DNA of 64,000 nucleotides from Pegoplata infirma (taxonomy: Eukaryota > Arthropoda > Insecta > Diptera > Anthomyiidae). Positions 9,234 through 19,969 of the stretch are shown piece after piece (the stretch's first letter is position 1; the number at the start of each line of letters is the position of its first letter). Made by a program: the position numbers and the translations under genes. The stretch is taken from NCBI GenBank assembly GCA_963921195.1, contig OY992536.1, positions 288,195,530 through 288,259,529 of the forward strand. The letters run 5' to 3'. The notes under the pieces are model-generated. The model did not search any database, had not been told where the DNA came from, and worked only from the letters and a program-made list of their open reading frames with translations.

Positions 9234-11483
9234 CTATAAATATGCTAGAATTTAGCTAAATCTCAGCAGGTCGATTTTCAAATGCATTCTACTAAATTTT
9301 TAATAATTTTTTACAATAAGTAAATTTACAATTTTTTGATTTTTAGCAAAAAGTTTTACAATGTGGTCGAAGTCATCAAATTTATTTTAGACTTAAAATT
9401 TTTATTGTTGCCATTTTAACAGTATTTTTAGGTGCATATTTTAACTTGTTCTATTATTATCAAAAAATAAAGCATACTTTCAGGCGCTATAGAAAAATGT
9501 TAACAAAACTATAATTTCACTAATTTTCGTGAATTTGCCAAAAAGAAGTATTCATTTTTCTTAAACAATTCAATGTCCACCACAATAAAGAAGATGTATT
9601 CAATTTTTATTATCTTATAAAACAAACCACTAAAAGTTTTCAAAATCACGTACAAAATGTCAATTTTTATGAAATAAAAATTCAATAAGAATAAAAATAA
9701 AATAAAAAAAATCCAAGTAGTAAATAAAAAATAACGTGTTTATTTTCATAATCACAGGATTAATAGCTAGAATTGGCAAAAATGTTCTTTAGTACAAAGT
9801 AATAAAAAACATTAAAGTAATTAAATTTTAGTCATAAAAAAGTATCCCTAACATATGCTACATTTTTAGTATTTGTTTTATGCTTGCATAACCACAGTTG
9901 ATTTTTTTTTCATTTTCTTTGGGTCGCTTTTGTTTACTAATATTTGGTTAATAAATTAACCACATAAGTTAAGCATTTAGTATGAGTTGGAAGTTTGAAA
10001 CGAAAAAAATGTTTTATGTATAATTTGTAGCCCAATGTTGAGAAAATTAAAAAGAAAACAAGAAAAATATATGCATGAGTTTGTCTCAAATTTTCTTAAC
10101 AAAAAGATTTATGGTCTTCATAGTAATGAGAGGGAAAAAACAACTTGATGCCAAAAAAATATGCAATAATATTAAACAAAACATATGGAGATATTCAGTG
10201 AACTAATAAACACTTTAAATTAAATGAATAGGGAAATTAATGTTAAAATGATGAATTAAACGGTTCGAAGGACCAATTTTGTCTAAACCTAAGATCTTAA
10301 ATAAGCATCGATTTCTAAAATAAAACTTATGATTCCGATAGTTTGCATATTTAAGTCCTTCAACAGCCTGACATTAGGATTTAAGATCAGTGAACACTGA
10401 AATTAATACTTTTTCTAAATAATCGTGCATACTTTTAGGCGTCATCCGGTTCGAAGCACCAATTTCATATTTCAATTTTATGTTATTATTTCTTATTCCC
10501 ATAACGTGCAGTATATTAACCCCATATATGTACTCAGTTCACAATTTCAAGGAGATTTATTAACAAACAACTTAAAATACAATAAAGGAAAGGTAAAATA
10601 CATTTTTACCTTACCGGAGTATGTTTTTGAAAAGGTGTTTTGTCTACTTTTGGGTTGGAGGGGTTTCTATATTTTTTCCTTTTCTTAAGTTTAATTAGTA
10701 AATTTTTCTTTTTTTGTTTGTAATTACTTAGTAAGATTCGTTTACACACATTTTAACTTTGTAGAAGTATCTAAAGAATTTCATAATTAGAATTGTATGT
10801 GGGGTTATGATAAATTACATACGCTGAAATACTAGTAGTTGTTTTGTGTAACATATGAAAGCAAATAATGAACACAAATCTGAAGGTGAAAATTAATCAT
10901 TCTGGAGAGGGATTTTTTTTCGTTGTAATAAGTCAAAGATATACTATTTTTAATTTAATTTGTTTCTAATTAATTTATAAGCAGCAATAGTTTATGAGAC
11001 TTTCCAAGAACAGTTTTTAAAAACAGATTTGTAGTGCAACAGGTTCTCGTTCACAGGTTCCCTTAATTATAAAACTGAAGTGTTTGCTTATTTTCAATAA
11101 AAATTTCATCATATTGACAAAGAAATTAATTATATTGACAAAGAAAATAATTGGTTGTTATTCAACAACATACAATTAAATTGTTTGTGAATTTAAGTGA
11201 AATAAACCATCAATACAAACCATTTTTTTATCAAAAGAAAAACTCCTTAAAAAAATCTGTAAAACGAACATTATTAACTAATAAATTTTGAGCAGATTTT
11301 CCGTCAGAAATTAATATTTTAACTAAATTATCGGTCATTCAGTTTTAGACATTTTCACAAGACGTTTTTGTGCCAAGTTTTGAGAGTCCAGCACTTTTGG
11401 TTAAAATTTGGTGCATTGCGCTTTACTTACACAAATTATAAAAATAGATTGATAATAGACGGATATTCCAATGTGTTGTACAT
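9234..11483. other. AT-rich DNA, no gene seen
   Basis: 2.2 kb without a recognised element. The words CGGTTCGAAGGACCAATTTTG (10261) and CGGTTCGAAGCACCAATTT (10449) are a short direct repeat. The 87-codon frame at 10425-10688 shows no domain and no support as a gene. It could be intron or intergenic DNA. Confidence 0.5.
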
Positions 11484-11534
11484 GGAATGGCAAAGTGAGT
11501 ATACCCCGAAACTGTGAATGGCGGGTATAAAAAT
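11484..11534 (-). mobile_element. HINE-A 5' end remnant
   Basis: GGAATGGCAAAGTGAGTATA and GGCGGGTATAAAAATG read in reverse as the first 50 bases of HINE-A. The rest of the element is missing. Confidence 0.5.
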
Positions 11535-11701
11535 GGTATTTTATTTTTACGTTCCTTGACTTGATAAAGTTGGCATTTTTTGTGTTAAAAATTTGAATGG
11601 AATACTTTCATTATAAATAAAAAACTTTATTAATATCCTTTGTAAAAAATAATCTTAACTTTTTTAGTGTATAAATTTGTATTAAGTTTTCCTGTTTTTC
11701 A

Positions 11702-12998
11702 CACTCAAAAAAAAACTTTGGAAAAATTTTCTTCAAAATAATTTATAAATTTTCCCACAATTTAGTTAAATTTAACTAAAATTTGGGAAACTTTCTTAAC
11801 TGTTAGGAAAAAAATTTAGTTTAGTTAATCATATTTATCTTCTTTAATTTGAGGAAATTTTTTCCACAAGTTTAGTAAATTTTTCATAACTTGAAATTGA
11901 TTTGTTGATTTATTTTTTTTCACGCTTGCTTGTGTAGTTCACATTTGGTTTATTATTTGAAGTATATGAAGGGTTTGATCTTGTATAACAAGTAATAAAT
12001 TTAATGTTTAAATCTTTTCTACACGTGCATGTGTAAAAGAGAAAATAATATTTGAATCACAATAAAGGCATTGGCTTTGGCGTGTTTTCCCATAGTCTGG
12101 GAACAAACGTCAAAGACAAAGTCTTTGTTGTAATTTAAATTTAAAAAGTAATGCAATTTATTACTTGACTATAAAAACAAAAGTATTTTTATATCCTCCA
12201 CTCTAGTGATACATGGTATATATAAGTTTGTCATTCCGTGTGTAACACCTCGAAATATTGGTCTAGGACCCCATAAAGTATATATATTCATGATCCTCGA
12301 TCGGTTTTAATACGATCTAGCGATGTCCGTCCGTCCGTCTTTCTGTCTGTCTGACTGTTGAAAACACGCTAACTTTTGAAAGACTTTACGGAGGCTTCTG
12401 AAGCTTGGCATGTGTGTTGGGAATTTATCTGATCAGGTTGGTATGGCAATCCAGAGAAATCTGTCCAGTGGTTCAAAAGTTATGAGCAAAAGACTGAATT
12501 TCGGCAAGGGTTTTTCGTGAATTTACGAGACCATTCCGAGGATGCTGAAGCTTGCCATATATATTTGTCGTTCCCCTGGCCTGGTTCGTATTGAATTTCA
12601 GCCAAATCGGTCCAGTGGTTCAAAAATTATTAGCAAAACCGTGAATTTCAGATTAGTTTCACCTTAAATTCACGTGTTGAAAACCCGTTAAACATGTTTT
12701 AAAAACATTGTTAAGTCTCAAAAAATATATATAAAAATATTACAACGTATTCATAGATTCGGCCAAGTCGAATTTAACTTTTCTACTTGTTTATATTTAT
12801 AATAAAAAAAATATACCTAATGAGAATTCTGTGGGTATTCACATGCAATTCTATAAATAAACCATTAAAAAATATAAAATTAACTAGTTTTTAGGAAAAT
12901 GTCCTCTTCAGAACATGGCAATAGAGCTAAATCAGTATAAATTTTTCTTGGATTTAGTTAATTTTCCAATTTTTTAATTTGTTTTTTTTCTAAGTGCA
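11702..12998. mobile_element. TIR element of family M (CACTCAAAAAAAA ends), interrupted by HINE-B
   Basis: Left end CACTCAAAAAAAAACTTTGG, right end GTTTTTTTTCTAAGTG, whose complement CACTTAGAAAAAAAAC nearly matches. Inside both ends are AAATTTAGTTAAATTT-type words (11760-11890, 12880-12990) shared with the element at 20964-22034. A HINE-B copy lies within it at 12186-12792, so the M element would be older. Target duplication not seen, so the limits are uncertain. Confidence 0.4.
12186..12792 (+). mobile_element. HINE-B copy 2
   Basis: Start TTTTTATATCCTCCACTCTA, CCATAAAGTATATATATTC, a (GTCC)3(GTCT)n core near 12326-12358, two diverged copies of the CAATCGGTCCAGTGGTTCAA module, and end TTCATAGATTCGGCCAAGTC with CTACTTGTTT. 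The GGAGGGTAT before the hairpin is mutated. No coding frame. Confidence 0.68.
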
Positions 12999-13384
12999 GC
13001 AAAATATTTCTGTAAAATAACAAAATTTGTAGTCTACTAAAAATATGTTTAAAAATATCGTTTTGGTTGCATAAAAAACCCAAAAAACATTAACACTTTG
13101 AAAAAAAAAATTAGAAAATTTTCTTGATAAAAGAAAGACAGAAAACTAATTCTGTATAATTAAAAGATAATCTGCTATAAATATGTTCAAAAATATTTTG
13201 AAATTCAGCAAACAGAATCAGTAAAAATGGCAGTAAAATTTCTGTTATTTTGTAAAACCGAATGACAAAGATTTTAGTAAAAATATCAACTTTAGCAGAA
13301 AAATCTGCTAAAAGTTTTCTAAATCAAATTGAAAATCGTTTTACAGATTTTTTGACAGAGTTTTGCTTTTGAGTTTATGATTAT
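12999..13384. other. AT-rich DNA with CTGTAAAATAAC / CTGTTATTTTGTAAAA words
   Basis: Several related words (TTTCTGTAAAATAACA near 13010, TTTCTGTTATTTTGTAAAA near 13239) suggest an old inverted repeat, but I cannot set its ends. No gene is seen. Confidence 0.35.
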
Positions 13385-13536
13385 CCCAGTAAAAACTTCT
13401 ATTACCAAGTAATGAGGTTTTCGCCTTTAAATAGATGGTGGTAGCTAGTTACTATGTTGGTGAAACACTCATTATTTTAACATGGCGATGTCATTGGAGT
13501 AATGACCGCATACCCACTCGCTTACGAGAATGCTAC

Positions 13537-13722
13537 TGAAAAACTACATACATTAGTACCACAAATAATTAGCTACTAGTAGCCCAAAAATAACTCGTTA
13601 CCCACTACTTACAAAAATGCTACCAAATAACAGCATACATTAGTCCCAAAAATAAGTAGCTACCAGTTGCTCAAAAATAACTCGTTTCCCACTCCTTACA
13701 AAAATGCTACCAAATAACAGCT
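13537..13722. repeat. Direct repeat of about 100 bp, two units
   Basis: CAAAAATAACTCGTT-CCCACT-CTTACAAAAATGCTACCAAATAACAGC occurs in both units (13591-13636 and 13673-13722), each preceded by AAATAA-TAGCTAC. A more diverged third unit precedes at about 13490-13540. It lies inside the TIR element at 13385-14708. Confidence 0.6.
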
Positions 13723-13767
13723 TTTGATTCTTTTAATAAATTTTTAACTGGGGCAACTTCCGCCAAT

Positions 13768-14034
13768 ATGAAATTGAACAAGTTCATGTTGAAAGCGTTT
13801 ATTTCAAGAGCAACCAAGCGGGAAAATGTGGAAATGGAAAAGATCCAATGTGCCAACGGAACCAATGTTTACGTTGATATCCTTCCCTCCAAATGTTTGA
13901 TTGTAAAATTCAAATATTACAGGACTGAAAATATATCTTGGAACATCGTAAAAAGGGACATTTGGCTGCTTATGGCAGGACTAACAACAAATATACCTAA
14001 GAGACTGCTGCTCAGCCAATGGAAACCGCATTAA
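13768..14034 (+). CDS. Possible 88-codon ORF or transposase remnant
   Basis: The frame reads from an ATG to a stop with ordinary amino-acid composition (SRATKRENVEMEKIQ, PSKCLIVKFKYYRTENISWN, LLSQWKPH) and no low-complexity run, which sets it apart from most short frames in this window. I recognise no domain. It lies inside a TIR element, so it could be a decayed piece of that element's transposase or a chance frame. There is no splice or promoter evidence. Confidence 0.15.
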   Translation: MKLNKFMLKAFISRATKRENVEMEKIQCANGTNVYVDILPSKCLIVKFKYYRTENISWNIVKRDIWLLMAGLTTNIPKRLLLSQWKPH

Positions 14035-14708
14035 ACACCATCTTTAGTCTATATAAGAGTGAGTTAGGTTTTAAGGGAAATACTGTCTGTGATGGTTTTT
14101 TACCTTTTTACCGGCTTTAACATACTTTAAACAACAAACCAAAAAAAGGTAAATTAAAATTTGGAGAACACCACAAAATTTCTAGAAAAAACAATAACAA
14201 TTTAGAAAAAGCCAATTAAAATCCAGAAAACTTCAATAGAAGTTATGTAAAGACTAATTAAGGCTCATAAATCACGATCAAGTGTCAGCTAGATCCAGTT
14301 TTCTGAATATCAATTTGGTTTTCTAAAATTTTTTTTGCCTTGTCCCAATTTTAATCAGAATTCCTGAATTTAAATTTCTGTTATCAGAGTTTTATTAGAA
14401 AAAGTAGATAAATGTTAATCTTTTTTAAGCTAAATGTGCAAGTTCTTTCTAAATTTTCTTTAGCATTTTTTAATTTCATTAAAACAAAATTATTTAGACA
14501 ACTTATCAGATATTTTAAATCGTATTTACTAGTAACCTGTTCTGTATCAGGTTATCGGTAACTCATTATTTATTAACAAGATGTAACCGGTTTTGTATTA
14601 GGCTATCGGTAACTCATTATTTGTTAACAAGAAGTAATCGAGCAGGTACCGAGCCCTCATTACATAGAATGCAGGCGGTAATGGGGACTTATTACCAAGT
14701 TTTTACTG

Positions 14709-15364
14709 GGATGTTTACAACAAACATAGGGAATATGAAGTTTACAAATAATGAAATTGGCCTATGCCATAACTGTGAATAGGCCCGTTAAATTCTAATC
14801 TTATTGTTAGTAACTCTCTCAATTTTGTTTTAAAATATATATTCAATAAAGTGTTGGCTGGAGTTGGTCAAAAAATTTGTATTATTATTTCTTGTCAGTC
14901 GATTTTTATGATATAAAGCACCAATTTAAGTCTAAAGTCCCACCTATTCATCAAAAAAAACCGGCATACCAAAATATTAACCCATTTCTTTCTAGCGTGT
15001 GTTTGAAGACACGCTTATAGTTTCTAAAAAAAAATACAAAACATGAAAAAATATTAATAAATAAGTAATTTTTTTCGGAGTTTTTATTAAGGTTTGGTCT
15101 ATTAGTGAAGAAAGAAGATATTTTTGGAAAAATTTCACAAGCCCGTCCTTTACAAGGGGAGGGGAGCCGTTCCTTACAAAAAAAATTCATCAACTTTATA
15201 TGTTTAAAAGTGCATTAAGTATTCAAAAGGGGACAAAAAGGAGTCGTTTCTGAAAGTTTTGTCAAAAAATTCGAACGCTTAAATTTCTGGCAAGAAATGG
15301 GTTAATCCAATCAAAAATTACAGATTTTTGATCCGGAAACAACCAAAATTTTCCACTGTGCAGT
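14709..15364. other. AT-rich DNA, no gene seen
   Basis: The minus-strand frames 14951-15193 and 15262-15459 carry no recognisable domain; the second runs into the HINE-B copy. Nothing else is seen. Confidence 0.5.
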
Positions 15365-15524
15365 AGTACAAAATTTATAAGCAAGAGTGAATTTCGGCAA
15401 GGGTTTTTCGCGAATTTACGAGATATAAAAAACACGCCAACTTTTGAAAGACAATCCATATATTTATCATTTTTCTGGTCTAGTTGGTATTTAATTTCAG
15501 CAAAATCAATTCAGTAGTTCAAAT

Positions 15525-15878
15525 TAGAGATGGGCACATGAGCAGATTAGAGCGTGATTCACTCGTGATCACGCGTGAGTGTGACTGAATTCAATTTTAC
15601 TCACGTGATTGTGAGTGAGTGTGAGTGGGGAAAAAAATTGCGTGAGTGAGTGTGCGTGAGTAAGATTTTTACGTGAGTGAGTGTGCGTGAGTCGATTTTT
15701 TGCGTGAGTGTGAGTGAAGCTTACGTGAGTGCACGTGAGTGTGAGTTGTATTAAATTTACTCACGTGATTGTGAGTGAGTGTGAGTAGAAAAAATATGGT
15801 CGTGAGTGGGTGTGCGTGATTTAAAAATTCCTGTCGTGAGTGAGTGTGAGTCAAAAATCACTCACGCGCCCATCTCTA
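15525..15878. mobile_element. Complete hAT-type MITE with TCACTCA minisatellite core
   Basis: Ends are TAGAGATGGGC and GCCCATCTCTA, an 11-bp terminal inverted repeat. It is flanked by a perfect 8-bp direct repeat, GTTCAAAT, at 15517-15524 and 15879-15886, inside HINE-B sequence (CAGTAGTTCAAATGTTATTAGC once the insert is removed, as in the other HINE-B copies). An 8-bp duplication and TAGAGATGGGC-like ends are typical of the hAT superfamily. The 354-bp interior is GTGAGTGAGTGTGAGT-type repeat with no transposase. The minus frame 15669-15854 reads the repeat. Confidence 0.85.
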
Positions 15879-16049
15879 GTTCAAATGTTATTAGCAAAAA
15901 TATGAATTTCAGATTTACGTGTTGAAAAAATCGTTAGACAAGTTTTAAAAACATTGGTAAGTCACAAAAATATTTAACCACTTATTTTTGTCACTCAAAA
16001 AGTTTTGTACTCAAAAAAAAGTTTTGTACTCAAAATAAAATATTTATAA

Positions 16050-16644
16050 CACAGTGCAACACCCAAAATCGGAATGGGATGAAACCAAAAGGAAATGAAA
16101 GTTGACATATTCCATAACAAACCCCTCAAGGCTTTTTTCTAGTTCAGAGCTAGATTTTTTTTACACGCATTTGAAGTTAGTGCACTTTTATTATAATTAT
16201 AATAATAAATGCTGGAAAACTGTATTAGTGGCGAATAATTAATATTGTAATTGCCTTTAAATAACAATCATACGCAACGGTGGCCGGTGGTTTATATTAA
16301 TAATTGCCTTTAAATAACAATCATACGCAACGGTGTAAACAGGTACTGGACCGATTGCAGCAAAATTCATACCAGTCATAGCTGAAGTAATTTTGAGCAT
16401 AAGTTTGGAAGCTGGACCCTACATGTCCAATAAGGGCACCACCAGGGGCCTTTAAAGTAGGACATGTTTAGTACACAAAAACTTTAAATGCTTTACAATC
16501 ACCAACTTTAAATGCGTGTAAAATAAAATCTAGCTCTGACCTAAAAGAAAGGCCTTGAGGGTTTTGTTATGGAAAACGTCAGATTTCATTTGCTTTTGGT
16601 TTCATCCCATTCCGATTCCGAAAGTTCGATTTTGTATCACTGTG
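16050..16644. mobile_element. CACAGTG-ended MITE, copy 1 (595 bp)
   Basis: It starts CACAGTGCAACACCCAAAAT and ends TTTTGTATCACTGTG, with subterminal CGGAATGGGATGAAACC matched by GGTTTCATCCCATTCCG. It is flanked by TAA on both sides (16047-16049, 16645-16647). The interior carries a direct repeat of ATTGCCTTTAAATAACAATC (16252 and 16304) and no coding frame. It is inserted in HINE-B. A second complete copy is at 40210-40750 and a truncated reverse copy at 29500-29802. Confidence 0.75.
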
Positions 16645-16848
16645 TAATCAAAATTGTTAAATTTGTTCACGTTAGAAAATTTTTCTTTCACTTGAAAAGG
16701 GCATTGTGGAGGGTTGTTCATGGATTTGGCCAAGTCGAATTTAAATTTTCCACTTGTTTTTTATGAAATAATTATATGACGTATGATTTATATAAATTAA
16801 TTTTAATGAATAAATATTACTCATACGCCTTAGAAAATCATCGATTTG

Positions 16849-17569
16849 TTTTTATACCCTCCAACTACAGTATGGGGGTATACTCACTTTGTCATTCCGT
16901 GTGTAACGCATCAAAATATCGGTCTAGGACCCCATAAAGTATATATATTTATGATCAGTGATCGATTCTAAGACATTCTAGCGATGTCCGTCCGTCCGTC
17001 TGTCCGTCCGTCCGTCCGTCCGTCTGTCCGTCTGTAGTTAACACGATGCAGTCCAAAATAAAAGAGCTAGACTCCCGACATTTGGCACGAATATGTTCAT
17101 AGGCAGGTTAAGTTCGTAAATGAGCAAAATCGGACCAGGGGGAAAAAAGTTCCCCCTTGAAGAACTAAACCAACCTCTGAAAAATACCTTATTTTTACAT
17201 GATTTTTTGTGTTTTTGTTTAACAAATGCAACATTTTTATGCCACAAAAAGTTCAAAGTCCTGCATTTGGTCCTAGAGAATTAGAAAATTACGTTTTTTC
17301 GGCCCGCCCCCCTTTTATGGGCGTGGAATAAAACATTTTTTTAAAATACTGATAATCTTGTATTTCTTTAGTGCAAAAAGCATAAGAATGAATTTTTAAA
17401 CACAAATTCGAGGGAAAATTTGCCCCCCTCAATTACTACAAGCGACCCCCTGACCCCCCCCCCCCCAAAAAAAAATAAAACGCCCCTGCATTTTTATTTT
17501 TTTTATTTTTTTGCATGTTGGAGGGTATACAAGATTCGGCCCAGCCGAATTTAACACTCTTACTTGTTA
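16849..17569 (+). mobile_element. HINE-A copy 3
   Basis: TTTTTATACCCTCCAACTAC at the start, CCATAAAGTATATATATTT, a (GTCC)n/(GTCT)n run at about 16986-17036, and the 3' end TTGGAGGGTATACAAGATTC with TTCGGC-CCA-GCCGAA and CACTCTTACTTGTT. It is the least rearranged HINE-A in the window. Minus-strand frames 17038-17256 and 17436-17624 are incidental. Confidence 0.75.
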
Positions 17570-18270
17570 ATTCTATTTTAGAGTTTTTTGTGTTTAATGA
17601 TAAAAAAGGTGGCGTTCTAAACAAATATCTTATTCAATAAAATTAAAAAAAAATCATAATATTATACACACATTCGCTTAATGTGGAATGACTAGAAAAA
17701 TATGTTGTTGTATGAGAATATGGAAAAAACAACAAGAAAACGAGCCCACAAGGTGTCGTAAAGCAATCAACAAACGAGCCAAAGATTGCCATTGTGGTCA
17801 CAATTACAAAAACATACGCATATATAATTAAGCTTATATGTATGAGGTATTCCACAGCAACTTTTCTGATGCAGAAAAACTATGAGTTCAAATTTAAATT
17901 TTATGAAGTACTTATGTGTGTTTCCAAAAACCTTAATTTTATCATATACTTTAATGAAAATTCCAGTTGATGTTGATTGCCTTATATAAATATTTATAAA
18001 CATAGTTACATACATAATTAAATGAATATCAACACACACAGTAACAAAAATAACATTTTATTCTTTAATAAAAAGACATTAAAAAGGGCAACATTAAGTT
18101 GTACCTACACATACACATAAAGACAATTAAAAATCACCAAAAAAGAAATTTTAAGTATGAGTTAGTCAGTCGTCGTCGTCTTCCATTTGTAATTAAGTTA
18201 ACTAGTACATACGTTGAAAAAGATGAACTTATACACATAAAGAAGAAGTGTGAGAGTGTTAGTATGTGTG
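17570..18270. other. AT-rich DNA, no gene seen
   Basis: The overlapping minus frames 17643-17855 and 17767-18039 lack any recognised domain and are rich in hydrophobic residues, as expected from AT-rich DNA. No element ends are found. Confidence 0.5.
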
Positions 18271-19048
18271 TTAGACTGCCCAGAAAAAAACAAAGTTGTT
18301 ATTTTCTTGGGGGATACCTGCGAATTTTGTTCCTTTTTGTGCAAAAAAATTTCGGTTTTTTTTTGGGATTTTTAAAATAATATCTAGAGGTCGCGATCTC
18401 GCGTTTTATAACGATTTATTTTTTTGAGTTTTTTATTATTTTAAATTGTTAAATATGATTAATATGATAAAATATTAATAATTTCAGACAAAAAAAAAAT
18501 AAATTAAAAATTAAATATCGCTCATTCCATGAGATGTCTCCCAGCATCTAATCAAATGTTCTTTAATTTATTTGAAATTTCGCACACAGGTACACTATGG
18601 ATCAATTAAAATAAATTCGTTTTTAGTTTCGCGAAAATCCACGAATTCGCGAACGCGAATATATTCGCGAATTCACGGATTTTCTCGGAACTAACAACTG
18701 ATTTATTTTAATAGCTTCATAGTGTTCATGTGTGCAAAATTTCAAATAAATTAAGGAACATTTGATTAGATGCTGGGAGACATCTCATGGAATGAGCGAT
18801 ATTTAATTTTTAATTTAATTTTTTTTTGTCTGAAATTATTAATATTTTATCATATTAATCATATTTAACAATTTAAAATAATAAAAAACTCAAAAAAAAT
18901 AAATCGTTATAAAACGCGAGATCGCGACCTCTAGATATTATTTTAAAAATCCCAAAAAAAAACCGAAATTTTTTTGCACAAAAAGGAACAAAATTTGCAG
19001 GTATCCCCCAAGAAAATAAAAACTTTGCTTTTTTTCTGGGCAGTCTAA
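18271..19048. repeat. 778-bp foldback element (family F2)
   Basis: TTAGACTGCCCAGAAAAAAA on the left pairs with TTTTTTTCTGGGCAGTCTAA on the right, and the pairing runs through both arms to a centre near 18655 (GCGAACGCGAATATATTCGC). The arms are almost perfect, so the element is either young or kept uniform by gene conversion. TA lies just inside each terminal T, which would fit a TA duplication around GACTGCCC ends; the outer flanks are both TG-rich (GTATGTGTG, TGTGTGTGT). The frames 18099-18380, 18873-19067 and 18938-19384 partly translate the arms. Confidence 0.8.
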
Positions 19049-19619
19049 TGTGTGTGTAAAAATACATGGGAAAATAATAGACAAAATGGTCATCAAGTTT
19101 TTAAAACGACTCAAGTACCTCGTACTCGTATTGGTATGAAAAAACTGAAAAACAAACGAATTTCGTTTGGAAACGAAGCAAAGGGAAAGAAAACTTTTAG
19201 ACACTAAATGGTAATTAAGTGTTAAATAAACAACATCAATTACTAAAACTAACACATAGAAAAAAAGCAGCAAGTAGCAGCAAGTCCATAAAAATCTATT
19301 TATATGAGAATTTGAAGAACACGAGCAAGGAGAATACAAAAAGAATACAAGTGTACAGACTTGCATGTTATAGACACTAGTCACTCAAATGGTCTTCTAA
19401 TATTAATGTACTACTTACTACGTGTATTGTAGTCATGAGTTGTATTCTGTTGTTAGATAAAGGAAAAAGTGAATTGAAAAAAGCAGAACTACGATATTCG
19501 ATACATTTTACAAAAAAAATCAAGTTTAATTGCGAGAAAGATCATAGTGTTCCTGAAAATTCCTATTTTTCTTTAAAAAAAAGAAAACAAAACAAAAAAT
19601 AATTTACCAATTTTGACTT
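19049..19619. other. AT-rich DNA, no gene seen
   Basis: Nothing recognisable apart from the outer part of a spurious minus frame. A-rich runs near 19560-19600. Confidence 0.5.
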
Positions 19620-19912
19620 GATCCCACTGTATTCGGACCGAATAGGTCCAGACCCCGTTTGATAAATTTGAACCGTTTTACTCTACCTTGCTTAGTTTTT
19701 GAGATACGGTAATTTAGGGGTCTTGAAAATCTTAAAATCTGGATAACTCAAAAAACATTGCTCGGAGGGCTTGGAAATATTTTGCGGACGTGTTCTACTG
19801 TCAAGAGCAACAAAAATGCTGTTGAAATTTTTATCGTGTCGCAAATATTAAACGAGATATGTTCATTTTTAAATCTCGGGAATGGCAAATTTAAGATTCA
19901 AAATTAGAGAAC
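19620..19912. repeat. Unclassified repeat (GAGATACGGTAA), copy 1
   Basis: GCTTAGTTTTTGAGATACGG, GGATAACT-AAAA, TATTTTGCGGA-GTGTTCTA and AAATCTCGGGAAT blocks occur in the same order and spacing at 21165-21625. The words look like the CGTTTCGCTCTA-TTTGCTTAG modules of other fly repeats, but I cannot place the family. Confidence 0.55.
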
Positions 19913-19969
19913 AATGAAGTCCAAATCTGTAGAGTTTATATCTCTACGTATTTTCCTAATCGAAAGTCT

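Larger units (their letters stand above)
13385..14708. mobile_element. 1.3-kb TIR element with CCCAGTAAAAACTT ends
   Basis: CCCAGTAAAAACTT at 13385 is matched by its complement AAGTTTTTACTGGG ending at 14708. Just inside both ends lie ATTACCAAGTAATGAG and TTATTACCAAG words. The left part holds a direct repeat of about 100 bp (13537-13722) and the right part a repeat with ATCGGTAACTCATTATTT (14548-14635). No target duplication is evident. An 88-codon frame (13768-14034) is the only candidate coding remnant. The superfamily is not identified. Confidence 0.5.
15365..16757 (+). mobile_element. HINE-B copy 3, 5'-truncated, with two nested insertions
   Basis: AATTTCGGCAAGGGTTTTTC and AACTTTTGAAAGACAATCC match the inside of HINE-B. 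The element then continues after a hAT-type MITE (15525-15878) and a CACAGTG-ended MITE (16050-16644), and closes with TTGTGGAGGGTTGTTCATGG, a TTTGGC-CAA-GTCGAA near-hairpin and CCACTTGTTTTT. Removing the two insertions restores a continuous HINE-B 3' half. Confidence 0.7.

Noticed and set aside
10436..10470. CCGGTTCGAAGCACC resembles a tRNA T-loop
   Set aside because: No acceptor, D-arm or anticodon arm fits around it; the related word at 10261 also lacks them.
16050..16644. CACAGTG ends as V(D)J-type signal or Transib element
   Set aside because: No nonamer spacing is evident and flanks show TAA in all copies and not a 5-bp duplication; kept only as an open question in the findings.
18099..19384. 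Frames on both strands sharing a LVRLPRKKQSCYFLGGYLRI-like peptide
   Set aside because: Shared because both lie in the arms of one inverted repeat; no domain known.
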